In this document: positions 24,145-33,432 of the stretch, piece after piece
Layout: each line of letters starts with the position of its first letter
Numbering within the stretch: the stretch's first letter is position 1
Assembly (NCBI RefSeq): GCF_007827695.1
Contig: NZ_VITA01000012.1
Span: forward strand, 146,873 to 210,872
Source: Sinorhizobium medicae
Lineage (GTDB): Bacteria; Pseudomonadota; Alphaproteobacteria; Rhizobiales; Rhizobiaceae
Length of the DNA stretch: 64,000 nt
Direction: 5' to 3'
The notes under the pieces: model-generated
Told to the model about the DNA's origin: nothing
The model's input: only the letters and a program-made list of their open reading frames with translations
The model's database searches: none
Made by a program: the position numbers and the translations under genes

Positions 24145-24181
24145 AGCGGAATCGCGAATCGTCCGCACTTTCATTTCACGG

Positions 24182-25930
24182 TCAATAAGACACAAGCAAG
24201 GCAGAACCGTCTTCTCCAAACTTAGGCTCGACCCCGAGCAGCGGAGCGGAGCGGCTGATGATGTCGCGCACCATAGGGGCGGCATTCGAGCCGGCGGTAC
24301 GCCCCCCACCCTCGCCCGTTTTCGGCGCGTCGATGAAGGTCAGCACCATATATTTGGGATTGTCGATCGGAAACGCGGCCAGGAACGCATTGAAGTTCAA
24401 GTCGCTGGCATAGCGGCCATTGACGACCTTGTCCGCCGTGCCGGTTTTGCCGCCGACGTTGAAGCCGGGTACGAGCGCCCGCTTGCCCGAACCGGCAATG
24501 CCGTTCCGGCGCAGCAGGTAGCGCATGTCATCGCTCGTGCTCTTTTTCACCACCGCGCTCGCGAGTTCGCTCGCCTCTTCCTCGCTGCGCGGCAGAAAGC
24601 TCGGCGGAATGAGCTTGCCGCCATTGACCAGCGCGGCACCTGCAACAGCCGTCTGCAGCGGCGTCGTGGAGACGCCATGACCGAAGGAGATCGTGATCGA
24701 GTTGATCTTCTTCCACTCCCGAGGCTGGCTCGGCGACTTGACCTCCGGCAGTTCGGTCGGGAGCCGCGTCAGCAGGCCCATCCGCGTGAGGAACTCCTTG
24801 TGGCCGGGAATGCCTATCAGGTCGGCGATCTTGGCCGTGCCGATATTCGATGAGTACTGGAAAATTTCCGGCACTGTCAGAACGCGGCGCTTGCCATGGA
24901 AGTCCTTGATCGTGAAGCCGCCGATGCGGATCGGCCGGGTCGCATCGAAACTGTCATTGAGCGTCACCTTGCCGGAGTCGAGGCCCATTGCGATGGTGAA
25001 TGTCTTGAAGGTGGAGCCCATCTCGAACGTGCCGTTCGACATGCGGTTCATCCAGCCCTCTTCGGCGCCTTCCGCGGGCCTGTTCGGGTCGTAGTCCGGA
25101 ACGGAGGCCATAGCCAGCACTTCGCCGGTATGCACGTCGAGCACCACGGCCCCGGCGGCGATCGCCTCATAATTCTTCATGCCGGAATCAACGACGTCGC
25201 GCACGATGTTCTGCACGCGTACATCGATCGACAGCCTGACCGGCTCCAGCTTGGCATCGCTTGTCATGCCGATGGCGGCAAGATCGGCGAGCCCCTGTTC
25301 GTCGATGTAGCGCTCCATACCGGCGACGCCGCGGTTGTCGATGTTGACGTGGCCAAGAATGTGAGCCGCGGTCGGTCCGCCGGGATAAAAGCGCCGCTTC
25401 TCCGGCCGGAAACCGATACCTGGAATGCCGAGCGCAAGGATTTCGCTCTGCTGCTTCGGAGTGAGCTGCCGGCGCAGCCACTGGAAGCGCGAATCCGACT
25501 TGAGCTTGTTATAGATTTCGCGCGCATTGAGGTCGGGCAAAACAGTCGCCAATCGCTCCACCGCCTCATCGGCGTCGACGATCTTGTGCGGCTCCGCGTA
25601 AAGCGAGACGGTGCGAATGTCGGTCGCGAGCACCTCGCCATTGCGATCGAGAATATCCGGACGCGATGCCATGAGAGTGTCGGCGCGGCCGATCGAAGAC
25701 ACTGTTTCCGGTTGCGCCAGACCGTATTGAACCAGACGCCCTCCAATCACCGCATAGACGACACCGAAACTGGCTATCATGATCGCGACGCGGCTCTTCG
25801 CCCGGCTTGCGCTCCTCTTGCGCGTTCCTTCGAAGGTAACGTTGAGACCACCATCGGTGGTGCGATGATCGCCGCCAGCCGAGAAATGCGCCTTGCTCTT
25901 CAGCACCATGATACGGGAGAGAAACGACAT
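24182..25930 (-). CDS. ftsI: Septal peptidoglycan transpeptidase FtsI (PBP3)
   Basis: Class B penicillin-binding protein that cross-links septal wall. A membrane segment lies near residues 49-70, then the dimerisation domain (ASRPDILDRNGEVLA) and transpeptidase domain with SxxK at Ser306 (GSTFK), SxN at 360-362 (SSN) and KTGT at 495-498. Length 582. Its ATG overlaps the ftsL stop by one base. Partner of FtsW encoded downstream in the same run. Confidence 0.97.
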   Translation of the reverse strand: MSFLSRIMVLKSKAHFSAGGDHRTTDGGLNVTFEGTRKRSASRAKSRVAIMIASFGVVYAVIGGRLVQYGLAQPETVSSIGRADTLMASRPDILDRNGEVLATDIRTVSLYAEPHKIVDADEAVERLATVLPDLNAREIYNKLKSDSRFQWLRRQLTPKQQSEILALGIPGIGFRPEKRRFYPGGPTAAHILGHVNIDNRGVAGMERYIDEQGLADLAAIGMTSDAKLEPVRLSIDVRVQNIVRDVVDSGMKNYEAIAAGAVVLDVHTGEVLAMASVPDYDPNRPAEGAEEGWMNRMSNGTFEMGSTFKTFTIAMGLDSGKVTLNDSFDATRPIRIGGFTIKDFHGKRRVLTVPEIFQYSSNIGTAKIADLIGIPGHKEFLTRMGLLTRLPTELPEVKSPSQPREWKKINSITISFGHGVSTTPLQTAVAGAALVNGGKLIPPSFLPRSEEEASELASAVVKKSTSDDMRYLLRRNGIAGSGKRALVPGFNVGGKTGTADKVVNGRYASDLNFNAFLAAFPIDNPKYMVLTFIDAPKTGEGGGRTAGSNAAPMVRDIISRSAPLLGVEPKFGEDGSALLVSY

Positions 25931-26328
25931 CAGCGCGCCACCGAACCTGTTTTGATATTGTCGGCCTCGATGACTGCGGCGATGCTGTCTGCCGCCGCCT
26001 TGTCCTTGGCCTTCTTATCCTCTTCGGAAGGGGGCAGATCGGCCCTCAGCATCGGCAACTCCTCCGGTTGCGCAAGCTGCGTCGAGGGGGTCGGCGCGAG
26101 TTGCAGGTCGGCGGCAAAGACGGTCACCAGCCTCTCAAGCCGGTTCGGCTGGGTCAGAAGCGCCCAATCGGCCTTGAGCAGATCGATCGTATCCTCTTCA
26201 AGCTTTATGGCCGCGTCGAGCCTGCGCACCTCTTCAAGCTTGTTCTCAGCCTTATGCTTGATCGTATAGGTGACCGTTGCGGCCGCCGTCATGATGACGA
26301 TCAGGACAACATCGAGCGTTCTGAGCAT
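25930..26328 (-). CDS. ftsL: FtsL-like bitopic division protein
   Basis: 132 residues with one N-terminal membrane helix (VVLIVIMTAAATVTYTI) followed by a leucine-rich coiled coil (EEVRRLDAAIKLEEDTIDLL) and the LTQPNRLERLV block that aligns with FtsL proteins. Primary sequence conservation in this family is poor, so placement between rsmH and ftsI is the main support. In the divisome FtsL links FtsQ and FtsB to FtsW-FtsI. TAGGAGACG precedes the ATG. A Pro/Asp/Lys-rich tail is of unknown role. Confidence 0.85.
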   Translation of the reverse strand: MLRTLDVVLIVIMTAAATVTYTIKHKAENKLEEVRRLDAAIKLEEDTIDLLKADWALLTQPNRLERLVTVFAADLQLAPTPSTQLAQPEELPMLRADLPPSEEDKKAKDKAAADSIAAVIEADNIKTGSVAR

Positions 26329-26334
26329 CGTCTC

Positions 26335-27360
26335 CTAGCCCCCCAGTCTTGCAAGGCTTGCCAGTTCCGGCAGGTTGAAAATGGACAAATCGGCACCCGG
26401 CGACGGAGCTGCTGTTCGTATTCCGGCTCTCAGCTTCGCGGACCGGGCACGCGGATTGCGTGACGCCTCTTCATCGCTCGCCGATACCATAGGCTTGCCG
26501 ACTGGCGCGAAGGTTGCGGCGCGCGCCGTCACCAACGGCAAATGGCGGGAACCGCCCGCCTTGCCGGAGCGATCCTGGAAAAACGTCTTAACGATCCTGT
26601 CCTCGAGTGAATGAAAGGAGACGACAACAAGTCTACCGCCGGGCTTCAGCGCCCGTTCGGCCGCAAAGAGCGCAGCTGCAAGTTCGCCGAGCTCGTCATT
26701 GACGAAGATGCGCAGCGCCTGGAAGACGCGCGTTGCCGGGTGAATCTTATCTTTCGCCTTACGCGGCGTCACCGTCTCGATAAGATTGGCGAGATCGCGC
26801 GTGGTCTCGAACGGAGCCTCGGCGCGTCGCTTTTCGATGGTACGCGCAATTCGTCCGGCCTGCTTCTCCTCGCCGAGAAAGCCGAAGATGCGAATAAGAT
26901 CCGAGACCTTCGCGCGATTGACGACATCGGCTGCGGAGACGCCGGCGGCCGACATGCGCATGTCGAGCGGCCCCTTCTTCTGAAAAGAAAAGCCACGCTC
27001 CGCCTCGTCTATCTGCATCGACGAAACGCCGACGTCCAGCACGACGCCGTCGAGACCCTCGGCGGGCGCATGCTCGGCGAGGCCGGAAAAACGGGAATGG
27101 ATAAGGCTGAGCCGGCCGCCGCTGGCGCTTACCATCGACTGCCCGGCGGCGATCGCCGTCGGATCCCGGTCCAGGGCGATGACCTCGGCACCTGCATCGA
27201 GGATGGCGGACGCGTAACCGCCGGCACCGAACGTGCCATCGAGAATAACTTTGCCCGGAGCGGGTTCAAGAGCTGCTAGAACTTCCTCGAGGAGGACGGG
27301 AATGTGACGAACCGGTCCGCCATCGGCTTCAGAAGTCCTGCCGCCTTGATCCGTCACCAT
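26335..27360 (-). CDS. rsmH: 16S rRNA (cytosine(1402)-N(4))-methyltransferase RsmH (MraW)
   Basis: SAM-dependent methyltransferase for C1402 in the ribosomal decoding centre. Seen: [11 protein letters not shown], the SAM loop [23 protein letters not shown], the [18 protein letters not shown] motif and C-terminal [14 protein letters not shown]. The ATG at 27360 gives 341 residues; the frame is open further upstream because of the adjoining repeat and mraZ antiframe. Standard position between mraZ and ftsL. Confidence 0.96.
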   Translation of the reverse strand: MVTDQGGRTSEADGGPVRHIPVLLEEVLAALEPAPGKVILDGTFGAGGYASAILDAGAEVIALDRDPTAIAAGQSMVSASGGRLSLIHSRFSGLAEHAPAEGLDGVVLDVGVSSMQIDEAERGFSFQKKGPLDMRMSAAGVSAADVVNRAKVSDLIRIFGFLGEEKQAGRIARTIEKRRAEAPFETTRDLANLIETVTPRKAKDKIHPATRVFQALRIFVNDELGELAAALFAAERALKPGGRLVVVSFHSLEDRIVKTFFQDRSGKAGGSRHLPLVTARAATFAPVGKPMVSASDEEASRNPRARSAKLRAGIRTAAPSPGADLSIFNLPELASLARLGG

Positions 27361-27377
27361 CCCGCCTCTCCACTCCA

Positions 27378-27479
27378 GAGCATGTCCGCTTTTCTCAAAA
27401 TCGCGGAACTGCTCTGATTTCATGTTTCCCCGCAATTCCGGACAGAAAACTGCTGCGCAGTTTTCCTGGAAATGCTCTA
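27378..27479 (+). repeat. RIME-like intergenic element between mraZ and rsmH
   Basis: About 100 bases with two nested palindromes: GAGCATGTCCGC...GCGGAACTGCTC and CAATTCCGGACAGAAAACTG...CAGTTTTCCTGGAAATG. The reverse complement of 40297-40399 matches it over almost the whole length. This fits the Rhizobium intergenic mosaic element family. Its end supplies the mraZ stop codon, and the folded element lies in the mraZ-rsmH message. Confidence 0.75.
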
Positions 27480-27917
27480 TTGCGAACGCAGCCCCCGTTG
27501 CTTGCGCCCTTCCCTGGCCTCCGCCTGCGCCCTCGCAAACGCCCGCGGCTCCCAGAGCTGAAAATGATCGCCCCGCCCTACGAATGTCACGTCGGTCGAG
27601 ATACCGGTGAAGTCGCGGATGAAATCCGTCAGCATCAGCCGGCCCTCCTGGTCGAGCCTCAAATAGACGCCGCCGCCGTGAACAAGGAGCGACATCTGGT
27701 TGGCCGCATCCGAAAACGGATCCTCGGCGGACATTTGCTTTTCGAACCGGTCCAGAAGCTCTGGCCCGCCGACGCTGATCGCCGGAAAGACGAAGTCCTG
27801 GAAGCAGTATAACTCCCGCACGCCCGCCTCCGAAAGCACCGCACGGAAGATCGAAGGGACGGAGACCCGCCCCTTGGCATCGATCCGGTTCGTAACATGT
27901 GACAAGAAGCGGTTCAT
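27477..27917 (-). CDS. mraZ: Transcriptional regulator MraZ
   Basis: AbrB-like DNA-binding protein with two swapped-hairpin repeats, first gene of the dcw cluster and its autoregulator in several bacteria. The N-terminal [19 protein letters not shown] and second-repeat [21 protein letters not shown] segments match the family; 146 residues is usual. The stop codon is contributed by the RIME-like element. Four TGGG repeats of MraZ-box type lie 177-211 bases upstream. Confidence 0.96.
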   Translation of the reverse strand: MNRFLSHVTNRIDAKGRVSVPSIFRAVLSEAGVRELYCFQDFVFPAISVGGPELLDRFEKQMSAEDPFSDAANQMSLLVHGGGVYLRLDQEGRLMLTDFIRDFTGISTDVTFVGRGDHFQLWEPRAFARAQAEAREGRKQRGLRSQ

Positions 27918-28093
27918 GACGCGAAACGGCCGCCCCCGACTGACGGACCATAATCATCGGCCCGCACGAACACTCGCATGACCGCGCAAAAAATCCCCGC
28001 CGGGCACATGCATGCCCGCCTGATCCTTCCATCGACGGAAGCCTCGAATTTCGCGATGACGGGCCATTGAACGGCCCTTGCGCAGTACCATTA

Positions 28094-28128
28094 TGGGATA
28101 ACATGGGACCATATGGGCGTCAATGGGA
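28094..28128 (+). promoter_or_regulatory. Four phased MraZ boxes
   Basis: TGGGA, TGGGA, TGGGC and TGGGA start at 28094, 28104, 28114 and 28124, exactly 10 bp apart, matching the TGGGN-N5 direct-repeat operator known for MraZ. They read on the strand opposite to mraZ. A TTGACG that could be the -35 box of the mraZ promoter (minus strand, 28118-28123) lies inside the array, suiting repression. Confidence 0.75.
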
Positions 28129-28170
28129 TAAGCTCTTGAACAGCCTTGCGGATGATCAAATATTGATAGG

Positions 28171-28186
28171 TTGTTAAGTTTAACAA
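28171..28186. promoter_or_regulatory. TTAA-rich palindrome upstream of the MraZ boxes
   Basis: TTGTTAA-GT-TTAACAA is a perfect 7-bp inverted repeat 43 bp beyond the last MraZ box. It carries two TTAA cores but not the N7 spacing of a full CtrA box, so the binding protein is unknown. Confidence 0.4.
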
Positions 28187-28344
28187 AGGGTTACGATCCG
28201 GACCCTAATGCCTTGGAATCCCGTTCAAAAGCGGACCGCGCCGGCAAGCCGGGTAGAACTGATTCGGTGCGCAACGATGCGAGGTGCACCGCCACTCGAT
28301 GAGATCAGCAAAATCCCGGAGGGCGCTGGCGGAAGCGCAGCAGC

Positions 28345-28360
28345 AAAGAAAAAAAGCCAG
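28345..28360 (-). terminator. U-rich 3' end of rnpB
   Basis: The closing strand of the RNase P P1 helix (CCAACTGGC on the RNA) is followed on the minus strand by TTTTTTTCTTT, so P1 can act as the terminator stem. Confidence 0.7.
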
Positions 28361-28757
28361 TTGGCCTGTAAGCCGGGTTCTGTATGGCTCCGCCTCCGAG
28401 GAGACGAAACGTGGCAGCCATTCATCTGGGACTGCGCTTGCGCGCAGCCTCGTGCAACCCACCCGGACGACGCGCCTGGAAACCGGCTGGACGCTTGCGC
28501 GCCCGTGTCGTCCCTATTCGGTCTTGCTCCCGGTGGGGTTTGCCGTGCCGTCCATGTCGCCATGTCCGCGGTGGGCTCTTACCCCACCCTTTCACCCTTA
28601 CTCCGCAAGCGGAGCGGTCTGCTTTCTGTGGCACTTTCCCTGGGGTCGCCCCCGCCGGACGTTATCCGGCACCGTGTTTCCGTGGAGCCCGGACTTTCCT
28701 CGCCCCGCGGCCTTTCGGCACTTGCGGGGCGCGGCTGCCCGGCCAACTGGCAGAGGC
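28356..28757 (-). ncRNA. rnpB: RNase P RNA (M1 RNA), alphaproteobacterial type A
   Basis: Catalytic RNA that trims tRNA 5' leaders with RnpA. The minus strand has the hallmark CR-I segment GAGGAAAGTCCGGGCTCC, ACAGAAAGCAGACC, GGTAAGGGTGAAA-type sequence, GCAAACCCCACC and the terminal region with ACAGAACCCGGCTTACAGGCC. GCCAGTTGGCC at the 5' end pairs with GGCCAACTGGC at the 3' end as P1, fixing both ends to within a few bases, about 400 nt. It lies 50 bases downstream of dsdA. Plus-strand open frames over it are artefacts. Confidence 0.96.
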
Positions 28758-28808
28758 TCATTAAACGACCGTGGCGGCTAGCGCCAGAGAAATCGGTACT
28801 GCTGTAAA

Positions 28809-30137
28809 TCATCGTGATCTGGAGGCCTGAGCAATTTCCAGGAATTGGTCGAACTGCTCCTGCGGCACAAACGATCCTCCTGTCGTCCAGACCACATGCG
28901 TTGCCTGCCGCAAGCGATCAGACAGCTTCAGCCGTTCGCAGAATGCCCGCCCCTGCGGATGCTTCACGATAAAGCCCGGCCCCGCAAAACCCGCGGCCGC
29001 AGAAGGCTCCAGGCGAAGACCCTGGACCTCGTGGGCAAGGAGCAGCCAGCGAAAGAGAGACGCATCGTCAACGGTGAAGACCCCTGCCAGCATGTTCCGC
29101 ATGACTGTCGCAACGAAGGCCGACATCCGCGCGACGGCCATGCCGTCCGCCTCCGTGCTGTTCGTCAGCCCGACATCATAGACCGAGACGAGTTCCTCGG
29201 AACCACTCATCATATGGACGAGAGCGCAAGGCGACTGGACAGGCTCCACAAAGAAGCAATGCGCATTGTCGCCGAACACCTTTTTGGCACCATAGGTCAC
29301 GCCGCCGGGGGCACCGCCGATGCCGCAAGGCAGATAAAGGAACAGAGGACGGTCGGCGTCGACGGCAACACCAAACGTTTGAAGCTGATCCACGAGTTCC
29401 GACGCGGCAACGCTGTAACCGAGAAACAGGCGTCGGGATTGCTCATCGTCGACGAAGTAGACCGCCGGGTCGTCCTCTGCCGCGCTGCGGGCGTTCTCCA
29501 CCGCCGTGGTGTAGTCGGCCTCGTGCTGTACGACCTTCACGCCGAGCTTTCTCAATCGCTCCACCTTCCACGGTTTCGCATCCGATGACATGTGAACCGT
29601 TGCTTCGAAGCCAAGAGCACGCGCGGCGACTCCAACGCTGAGCCCCAGATTGCCAGTGCTGCCTACGGCGATCGAATAGCTGGAGAAAAATGCCCGGGCT
29701 TCGGCGCTGGCCAGATGACGAATATCCTCCCGGTCCCCGATAAGGCCCTCGCGCCTGGCCAGTTCTTCGGCGAAAACGAAGACTTCGTAGACGCCGCCGC
29801 GTGCCTTGATCGAACCCGCTACCGGGAGCGCGCTGTCTGCCTTAGCGAAGACCCGGCCGAACTCGCCGCCGCCATAACCAAGCGCCTCACGAAGCGCGTG
29901 CAATTCTGTCAGGTCGGAGCGTATTGCACCCGCTGTCTTCTTCAATTCGGGGAAACAGGTCTCGAGGAGCGGCGCCAGGCGCTCCCAGTCAGACTGTGCC
30001 ACATCGACCTGATCGGGAACGAGCGGCAGGCAGGTATCGCCGATTGCATCGTCGCGGTACAGAGAATTGATCCAAAGGGTCGGGCGGGCTGAAAGCACAT
30101 CGCTACGGGCCGGATCATTCGGGAGCTGAAGTGTCAT
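28809..30137 (-). CDS. dsdA: D-serine ammonia-lyase (D-serine dehydratase)
   Basis: PLP enzyme converting D-serine to pyruvate and ammonia in the cytoplasm. The PLP lysine is Lys111 in SIKARGG; the phosphate-binding loop is GSTGNLGLS (about 159-167), and LPCGIGGAPGGV and TTGGSFVPQEQF match DsdA. The ATG at 30137 (442 residues) follows CGAGGACGAC; the frame upstream of it is an artefact of the dadA 3' end. Last gene of glyA-folD-purU-dadA-dsdA. The usual dsdC/dsdX partners are absent, which argues that D-serine is produced inside the pathway rather than being the inducer. Confidence 0.94.
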   Translation of the reverse strand: MTLQLPNDPARSDVLSARPTLWINSLYRDDAIGDTCLPLVPDQVDVAQSDWERLAPLLETCFPELKKTAGAIRSDLTELHALREALGYGGGEFGRVFAKADSALPVAGSIKARGGVYEVFVFAEELARREGLIGDREDIRHLASAEARAFFSSYSIAVGSTGNLGLSVGVAARALGFEATVHMSSDAKPWKVERLRKLGVKVVQHEADYTTAVENARSAAEDDPAVYFVDDEQSRRLFLGYSVAASELVDQLQTFGVAVDADRPLFLYLPCGIGGAPGGVTYGAKKVFGDNAHCFFVEPVQSPCALVHMMSGSEELVSVYDVGLTNSTEADGMAVARMSAFVATVMRNMLAGVFTVDDASLFRWLLLAHEVQGLRLEPSAAAGFAGPGFIVKHPQGRAFCERLKLSDRLRQATHVVWTTGGSFVPQEQFDQFLEIAQASRSR

Positions 30138-30187
30138 GTCGTCCTCGTGTTTTGGGGGGCTACGAATGCTGCTCGCGCTGGAGTCGC

Positions 30188-31438
30188 TTAGCCATACCTG
30201 GCAATGGCGAGATCGGTGGCATCGATCTCCAGCTTGCGGTCGCTGACGAGATCGGCGATCACGCGGGCCGATCCGGAACTCATCGTCCAACCCAGAGTGC
30301 CGTGACCGGTATTAAGGAAGAGCCCGGCGATCCTGGTCGGGCCAATCACCGGCGTGCCGTCGGGCGTCATCGGACGCAGCCCGGACCAGAAGGAGCCCTT
30401 CGCGGCATCGCCGCCCGGGAACAGGTCCATGACCGAATGTTCCAGCGTGCGTCGGCGCGCAATGCCGAGGTCGTTGGTATAGCCGGAGATCTCGGCCATG
30501 CCTCCGACGCGGATGCGATCGCCGAGGCGGGTGATGGCAATCTTGTAGGTTTCGTCCATCACCGTCGATACCGGTGCGCGCGAAGCGTCCGCAATCGGAA
30601 TGGTCAGCGAGTAGCCCTTTACCGGATAGACCGGCAGGCGAATGCCGAAGCGCCGCACGAGCAGCGGCGAATAGCTGCCGAGTGCGACCACCACCGCATC
30701 GGCGGCGCGCCGTCCCTTGGAGGTGACGACGCCGTGCACCCGGCCGCCATCGACTTCCAGCGCCCTGATCTCCGTGCCGTAATCGAAGCAAACGCCGAGT
30801 TTTTCCGCCCTCCCCGCCAGCGCATTAGCGAATTTGAAGCAGTCGCCGGTTTCGTCCTGCGGCGTTAGCAGGCCGCCGACGATCTTGTCGCGCACGCGCC
30901 CCAGCGCCGGCTCCGCACGGATGCAGCCGTCGCGGTCGAGCACCTCGTAGGGGATACCGTCGGCGGCGAGCGCGCTGATGTCCTTGGCCGACGCGTCGAG
31001 CTGCGCCTCGGTGCGAAACAATTGCAGCGTGCCTTGCATTCGCTCGTCATAGGTGATTGCCGTCTCCTCGCGCAGGGCAGCGAGCGACGTGCGGCTGTAG
31101 TCGGCAAGCCGCAGCATGCGGCTCTTGTTGACCGCATAACGCCGGGAGGTGCAATTGGAGAGCATTTTCGCCATCCAGCTGAGCATGGCCGCATCGATCC
31201 TGGGGCGAAGGATCAGCGGCGCGTGCTGCATGAAGAGCCATTTCAGCGCCTTCATCGGAATGCCGGGCGCAGCCCAAGGGGAACAATAGCCGAAGGAGAC
31301 TTCGCCGGCATTGGCAAAGCTGGTCTCAAGTGCCGGGCCCGGCTGACGATCGATGACCGTCACTTCGTGTCCCGCCCTGGAGAGCTGATAGGCCGATGTG
31401 ACGCCGATGATGCCGGCGCCGAGAACGATGACTTTCAT
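30188..31438 (-). CDS. dadA: D-amino acid dehydrogenase, DadA type
   Basis: Membrane-associated FAD enzyme that oxidises D-alanine and other D-amino acids to 2-oxo acids, passing electrons to the respiratory chain. FAD loop [15 protein letters not shown] (residues 5-19), the [22 protein letters not shown] block typical of Dad[12 protein letters not shown] and the C-terminal [16 protein letters not shown] are visible. Length 416 is normal. It lies 59 bases after purU and 50 before dsdA on the same strand. No alanine racemase (dadX) is adjacent, unlike the classical dad operon, so another source of D-alanine is implied. Confidence 0.93.
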   Translation of the reverse strand: MKVIVLGAGIIGVTSAYQLSRAGHEVTVIDRQPGPALETSFANAGEVSFGYCSPWAAPGIPMKALKWLFMQHAPLILRPRIDAAMLSWMAKMLSNCTSRRYAVNKSRMLRLADYSRTSLAALREETAITYDERMQGTLQLFRTEAQLDASAKDISALAADGIPYEVLDRDGCIRAEPALGRVRDKIVGGLLTPQDETGDCFKFANALAGRAEKLGVCFDYGTEIRALEVDGGRVHGVVTSKGRRAADAVVVALGSYSPLLVRRFGIRLPVYPVKGYSLTIPIADASRAPVSTVMDETYKIAITRLGDRIRVGGMAEISGYTNDLGIARRRTLEHSVMDLFPGGDAAKGSFWSGLRPMTPDGTPVIGPTRIAGLFLNTGHGTLGWTMSSGSARVIADLVSDRKLEIDATDLAIARYG

Positions 31439-31497
31439 GATGTACCCGAAATCAAGGCGAACGGTTGTGGCGCTGCGGCTCCGGCTCGACGGGCGCT

Positions 31498-32394
31498 TCA
31501 GCCCATGCGCTCGGATGCAAAGGAGCCCGGCGACGGCGGGAAGACGATGGTCTTGTTGCCGTTCAGGAAAACGCGGCCATGGATATGCGCATGGATCGCC
31601 CGCGCCAGAACCTGGCTTTCCACGTCGCGTCCGAGGCTTACATAATCGTCGGCGCTCTGGGCGTGCGTCACCCGGACGGTCTCCTGCTCGATGATGGGGC
31701 CTTCATCCAGGTCCGCGGTCACGTAGTGCGATGTCGCGCCGATCAATTTAACGCCCCGCTCGAAAGCCTGCTTATAAGGGTTCGCGCCCTTGAAGGACGG
31801 CAGGAACGAATGGTGGATATTGATGATGCGTCCTGACATCTTCCTGCACATCCCGTCGGAGAGGACCTGCATATAGCGCGCGAGCACGATGAGCTCCGCA
31901 CCCGTCTCATCCACTATGCGCATCTGCTCGGCTTCCGCCGCCAGCTTGTTTTCCCTGGTGACCTTGATGTGGTGGAAGGGAATGTCATGGTTCACGACGA
32001 TCTTCTGATAGTCGAAATGGTTGGAGATGACGCCCACGATGTCGATCGGCAGGGCGCCAATGCGCCAGCGGTAGAGCAGGTCGTTGAGGCAATGACCGAA
32101 GCGCGACACCATGAGGATAACCTTGCGCTTTGCCGTCTCGTCGAAGAATTCGGCATCCGCTTCGTATTCCGCGGCGATGTCGGCGAAGCCTTCGCGCAAA
32201 AGCTCGAGGGTGTGACCTTCCTCCGGCTGGAAGCTCACGCGCATGAAATACCGCCCGGTGCTTTTGTCGTCGAATTGGGCGCTGTCGGAGATATTGCAGC
32301 CGTTGTTGGATAGATAGGTCGCGATGGCAGCAGTCACCCCCCGGATGGACGGGCAGGCGACACGCAATGCATAGCGATTGGAGGGGACGGGCAT
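31498..32394 (-). CDS. purU: Formyltetrahydrofolate deformylase PurU
   Basis: Hydrolyses 10-formyl-THF to THF and formate. An N-terminal ACT domain ([25 protein letters not shown]) precedes the formyltransferase-type catalytic domain with [26 protein letters not shown] region and [22 protein letters not shown] precedes the ATG; length 298. It follows folD after 21 bases, so methylene-THF to formate conversion is encoded as one unit. In this setting it probably drains C1 units from catabolism rather than balancing purine synthesis. Confidence 0.93.
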   Translation of the reverse strand: MPVPSNRYALRVACPSIRGVTAAIATYLSNNGCNISDSAQFDDKSTGRYFMRVSFQPEEGHTLELLREGFADIAAEYEADAEFFDETAKRKVILMVSRFGHCLNDLLYRWRIGALPIDIVGVISNHFDYQKIVVNHDIPFHHIKVTRENKLAAEAEQMRIVDETGAELIVLARYMQVLSDGMCRKMSGRIINIHHSFLPSFKGANPYKQAFERGVKLIGATSHYVTADLDEGPIIEQETVRVTHAQSADDYVSLGRDVESQVLARAIHAHIHGRVFLNGNKTIVFPPSPGSFASERMG

Positions 32395-32415
32395 CGGACG
32401 ATCCTTTCGGGCCGC

Positions 32416-33309
32416 TCAATCGATATTGACGGCGTGCTGACGGCAGAAGGCCGTCAGGGTATTCGACAGCAGGCAGGCGATTGTCATGGGGCCGACCCCG
32501 CCGGGCACGGGCGTAATGGCACCGGCATGGCCGGCTTCCTCGAAGGCAACGTCGCCGACGATGCGCGACTTGCCCTCCGCTTCGACGCGGTTAATCCCGA
32601 CATCGATGACCACGGCCCCGGGCTTGATCCAGTCGCCACGTACCAGGCCCGGCCGTCCCACCGCGACGATGAGGATATCCGCTTCCCGACAAAGCTCCGG
32701 CGCGTTGCGCGTGCGCGAATGCGCGATCGTCACCGTGCAGCTTTCGGCAAGCAGCAGTTGCACCATCGGCCGGCCGACTATGTTGGACTTGCCCAGAACG
32801 ACCGCGTGGAGCCCCGACAGGTTCGCGCCGAGGCGGTCTTTCAGCAGTAAAAGGCAGCCGAGCGGTGTGCAGGGCACGAGTGCCGGTTGGCCGGTCGCAA
32901 GGCGTCCGGCATTGGAAATGTGAAAGCCGTCGACGTCTTTGTTCGGGTTGATCTCCTGAATGACGGCGTTGGCGTCGAGATGTGCCGGCAGAGGCAATTG
33001 AACGAGGATGCCGTGTACGGCGGGATCGACGTTCAGCCGGTCGATCAGCGCCATCAGTTCTTCCTGCGTGGTTTCTGCCGGAAGCTCGTATTTGAATGAA
33101 GCGATGCCGGCGGCAAGGGTCTGGCGATGCTTCGACCCGACATAGACTCTGCTTGCAGGGTCTTCGCCGACGAGCACGACGGCAAGGCCGGGAACCTGCC
33201 CGGTCTCTTCCTCCAGTTTCTTCACCCTGGCCGTGATATCGTCCAGCAGTCCGGCGGCGAACCGTTTGCCGTCAATGATCGCACGATCGGCGATTCTATC
33301 CATTCCCAT
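32416..33309 (-). CDS. folD: Methylene-THF dehydrogenase / methenyl-THF cyclohydrolase FolD
   Basis: Bifunctional NADP enzyme turning 5,10-methylene-THF into 10-formyl-THF. Seen: the catalytic lysine motif [32 protein letters not shown], the nucleotide motif [17 protein letters not shown] and [15 protein letters not shown]. Among three in-frame starts (33330, 33309, 33303) the ATG at 33309 is best placed after AAAGGAAT, giving 297 residues. Sits between glyA and purU. Confidence 0.94.
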   Translation of the reverse strand: MGMDRIADRAIIDGKRFAAGLLDDITARVKKLEEETGQVPGLAVVLVGEDPASRVYVGSKHRQTLAAGIASFKYELPAETTQEELMALIDRLNVDPAVHGILVQLPLPAHLDANAVIQEINPNKDVDGFHISNAGRLATGQPALVPCTPLGCLLLLKDRLGANLSGLHAVVLGKSNIVGRPMVQLLLAESCTVTIAHSRTRNAPELCREADILIVAVGRPGLVRGDWIKPGAVVIDVGINRVEAEGKSRIVGDVAFEEAGHAGAITPVPGGVGPMTIACLLSNTLTAFCRQHAVNID

Positions 33310-33360
33310 GGGGATTCCTTTCGCGTTCAACGGACCGGGCGCACCGGCTGCAGCAAGTTA

Positions 33361-33408
33361 GAGCGGGATGCGGGCGGACAACCGAGCACACTTTTCCTCA
33401 TCCCGCTC
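33361..33408. repeat. Intergenic palindrome between glyA and folD
   Basis: GAGCGGGATG and CATCCCGCTC form a perfect 10-bp stem around CGGGCGGACAACCGAGCACACTTTTCCT-type sequence. It resembles a repeated element of Sinorhizobium genomes. In the transcript it would fold between the two cistrons and could lower folD-purU-dadA-dsdA levels relative to glyA. Confidence 0.55.
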
Positions 33409-33432
33409 CGCCTGTACGGCTATCGCCCGCGT

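Larger units (their letters stand above)
27918..28342. other. Gap between rnpB and mraZ: dcw control region
   Basis: No gene was found in about 425 bases. The gap holds the MraZ boxes (28094-28128), the palindrome at 28171-28186 and about 180 bases of untranslated mraZ leader. The first 140 bases next to rnpB show nothing recognised. Confidence 0.6.

Noticed and set aside
28208..28807. Plus-strand frames of 100-200 codons near 28.2-28.8 kb
   Set aside because: They read the opposite strand of RNase P RNA, whose conserved segments and P1 helix are unmistakable.
28809..30137. A classical dsdCXA D-serine detoxification locus
   Set aside because: No dsdC or dsdX is present; dsdA is the last gene of a folate/D-amino-acid operon.
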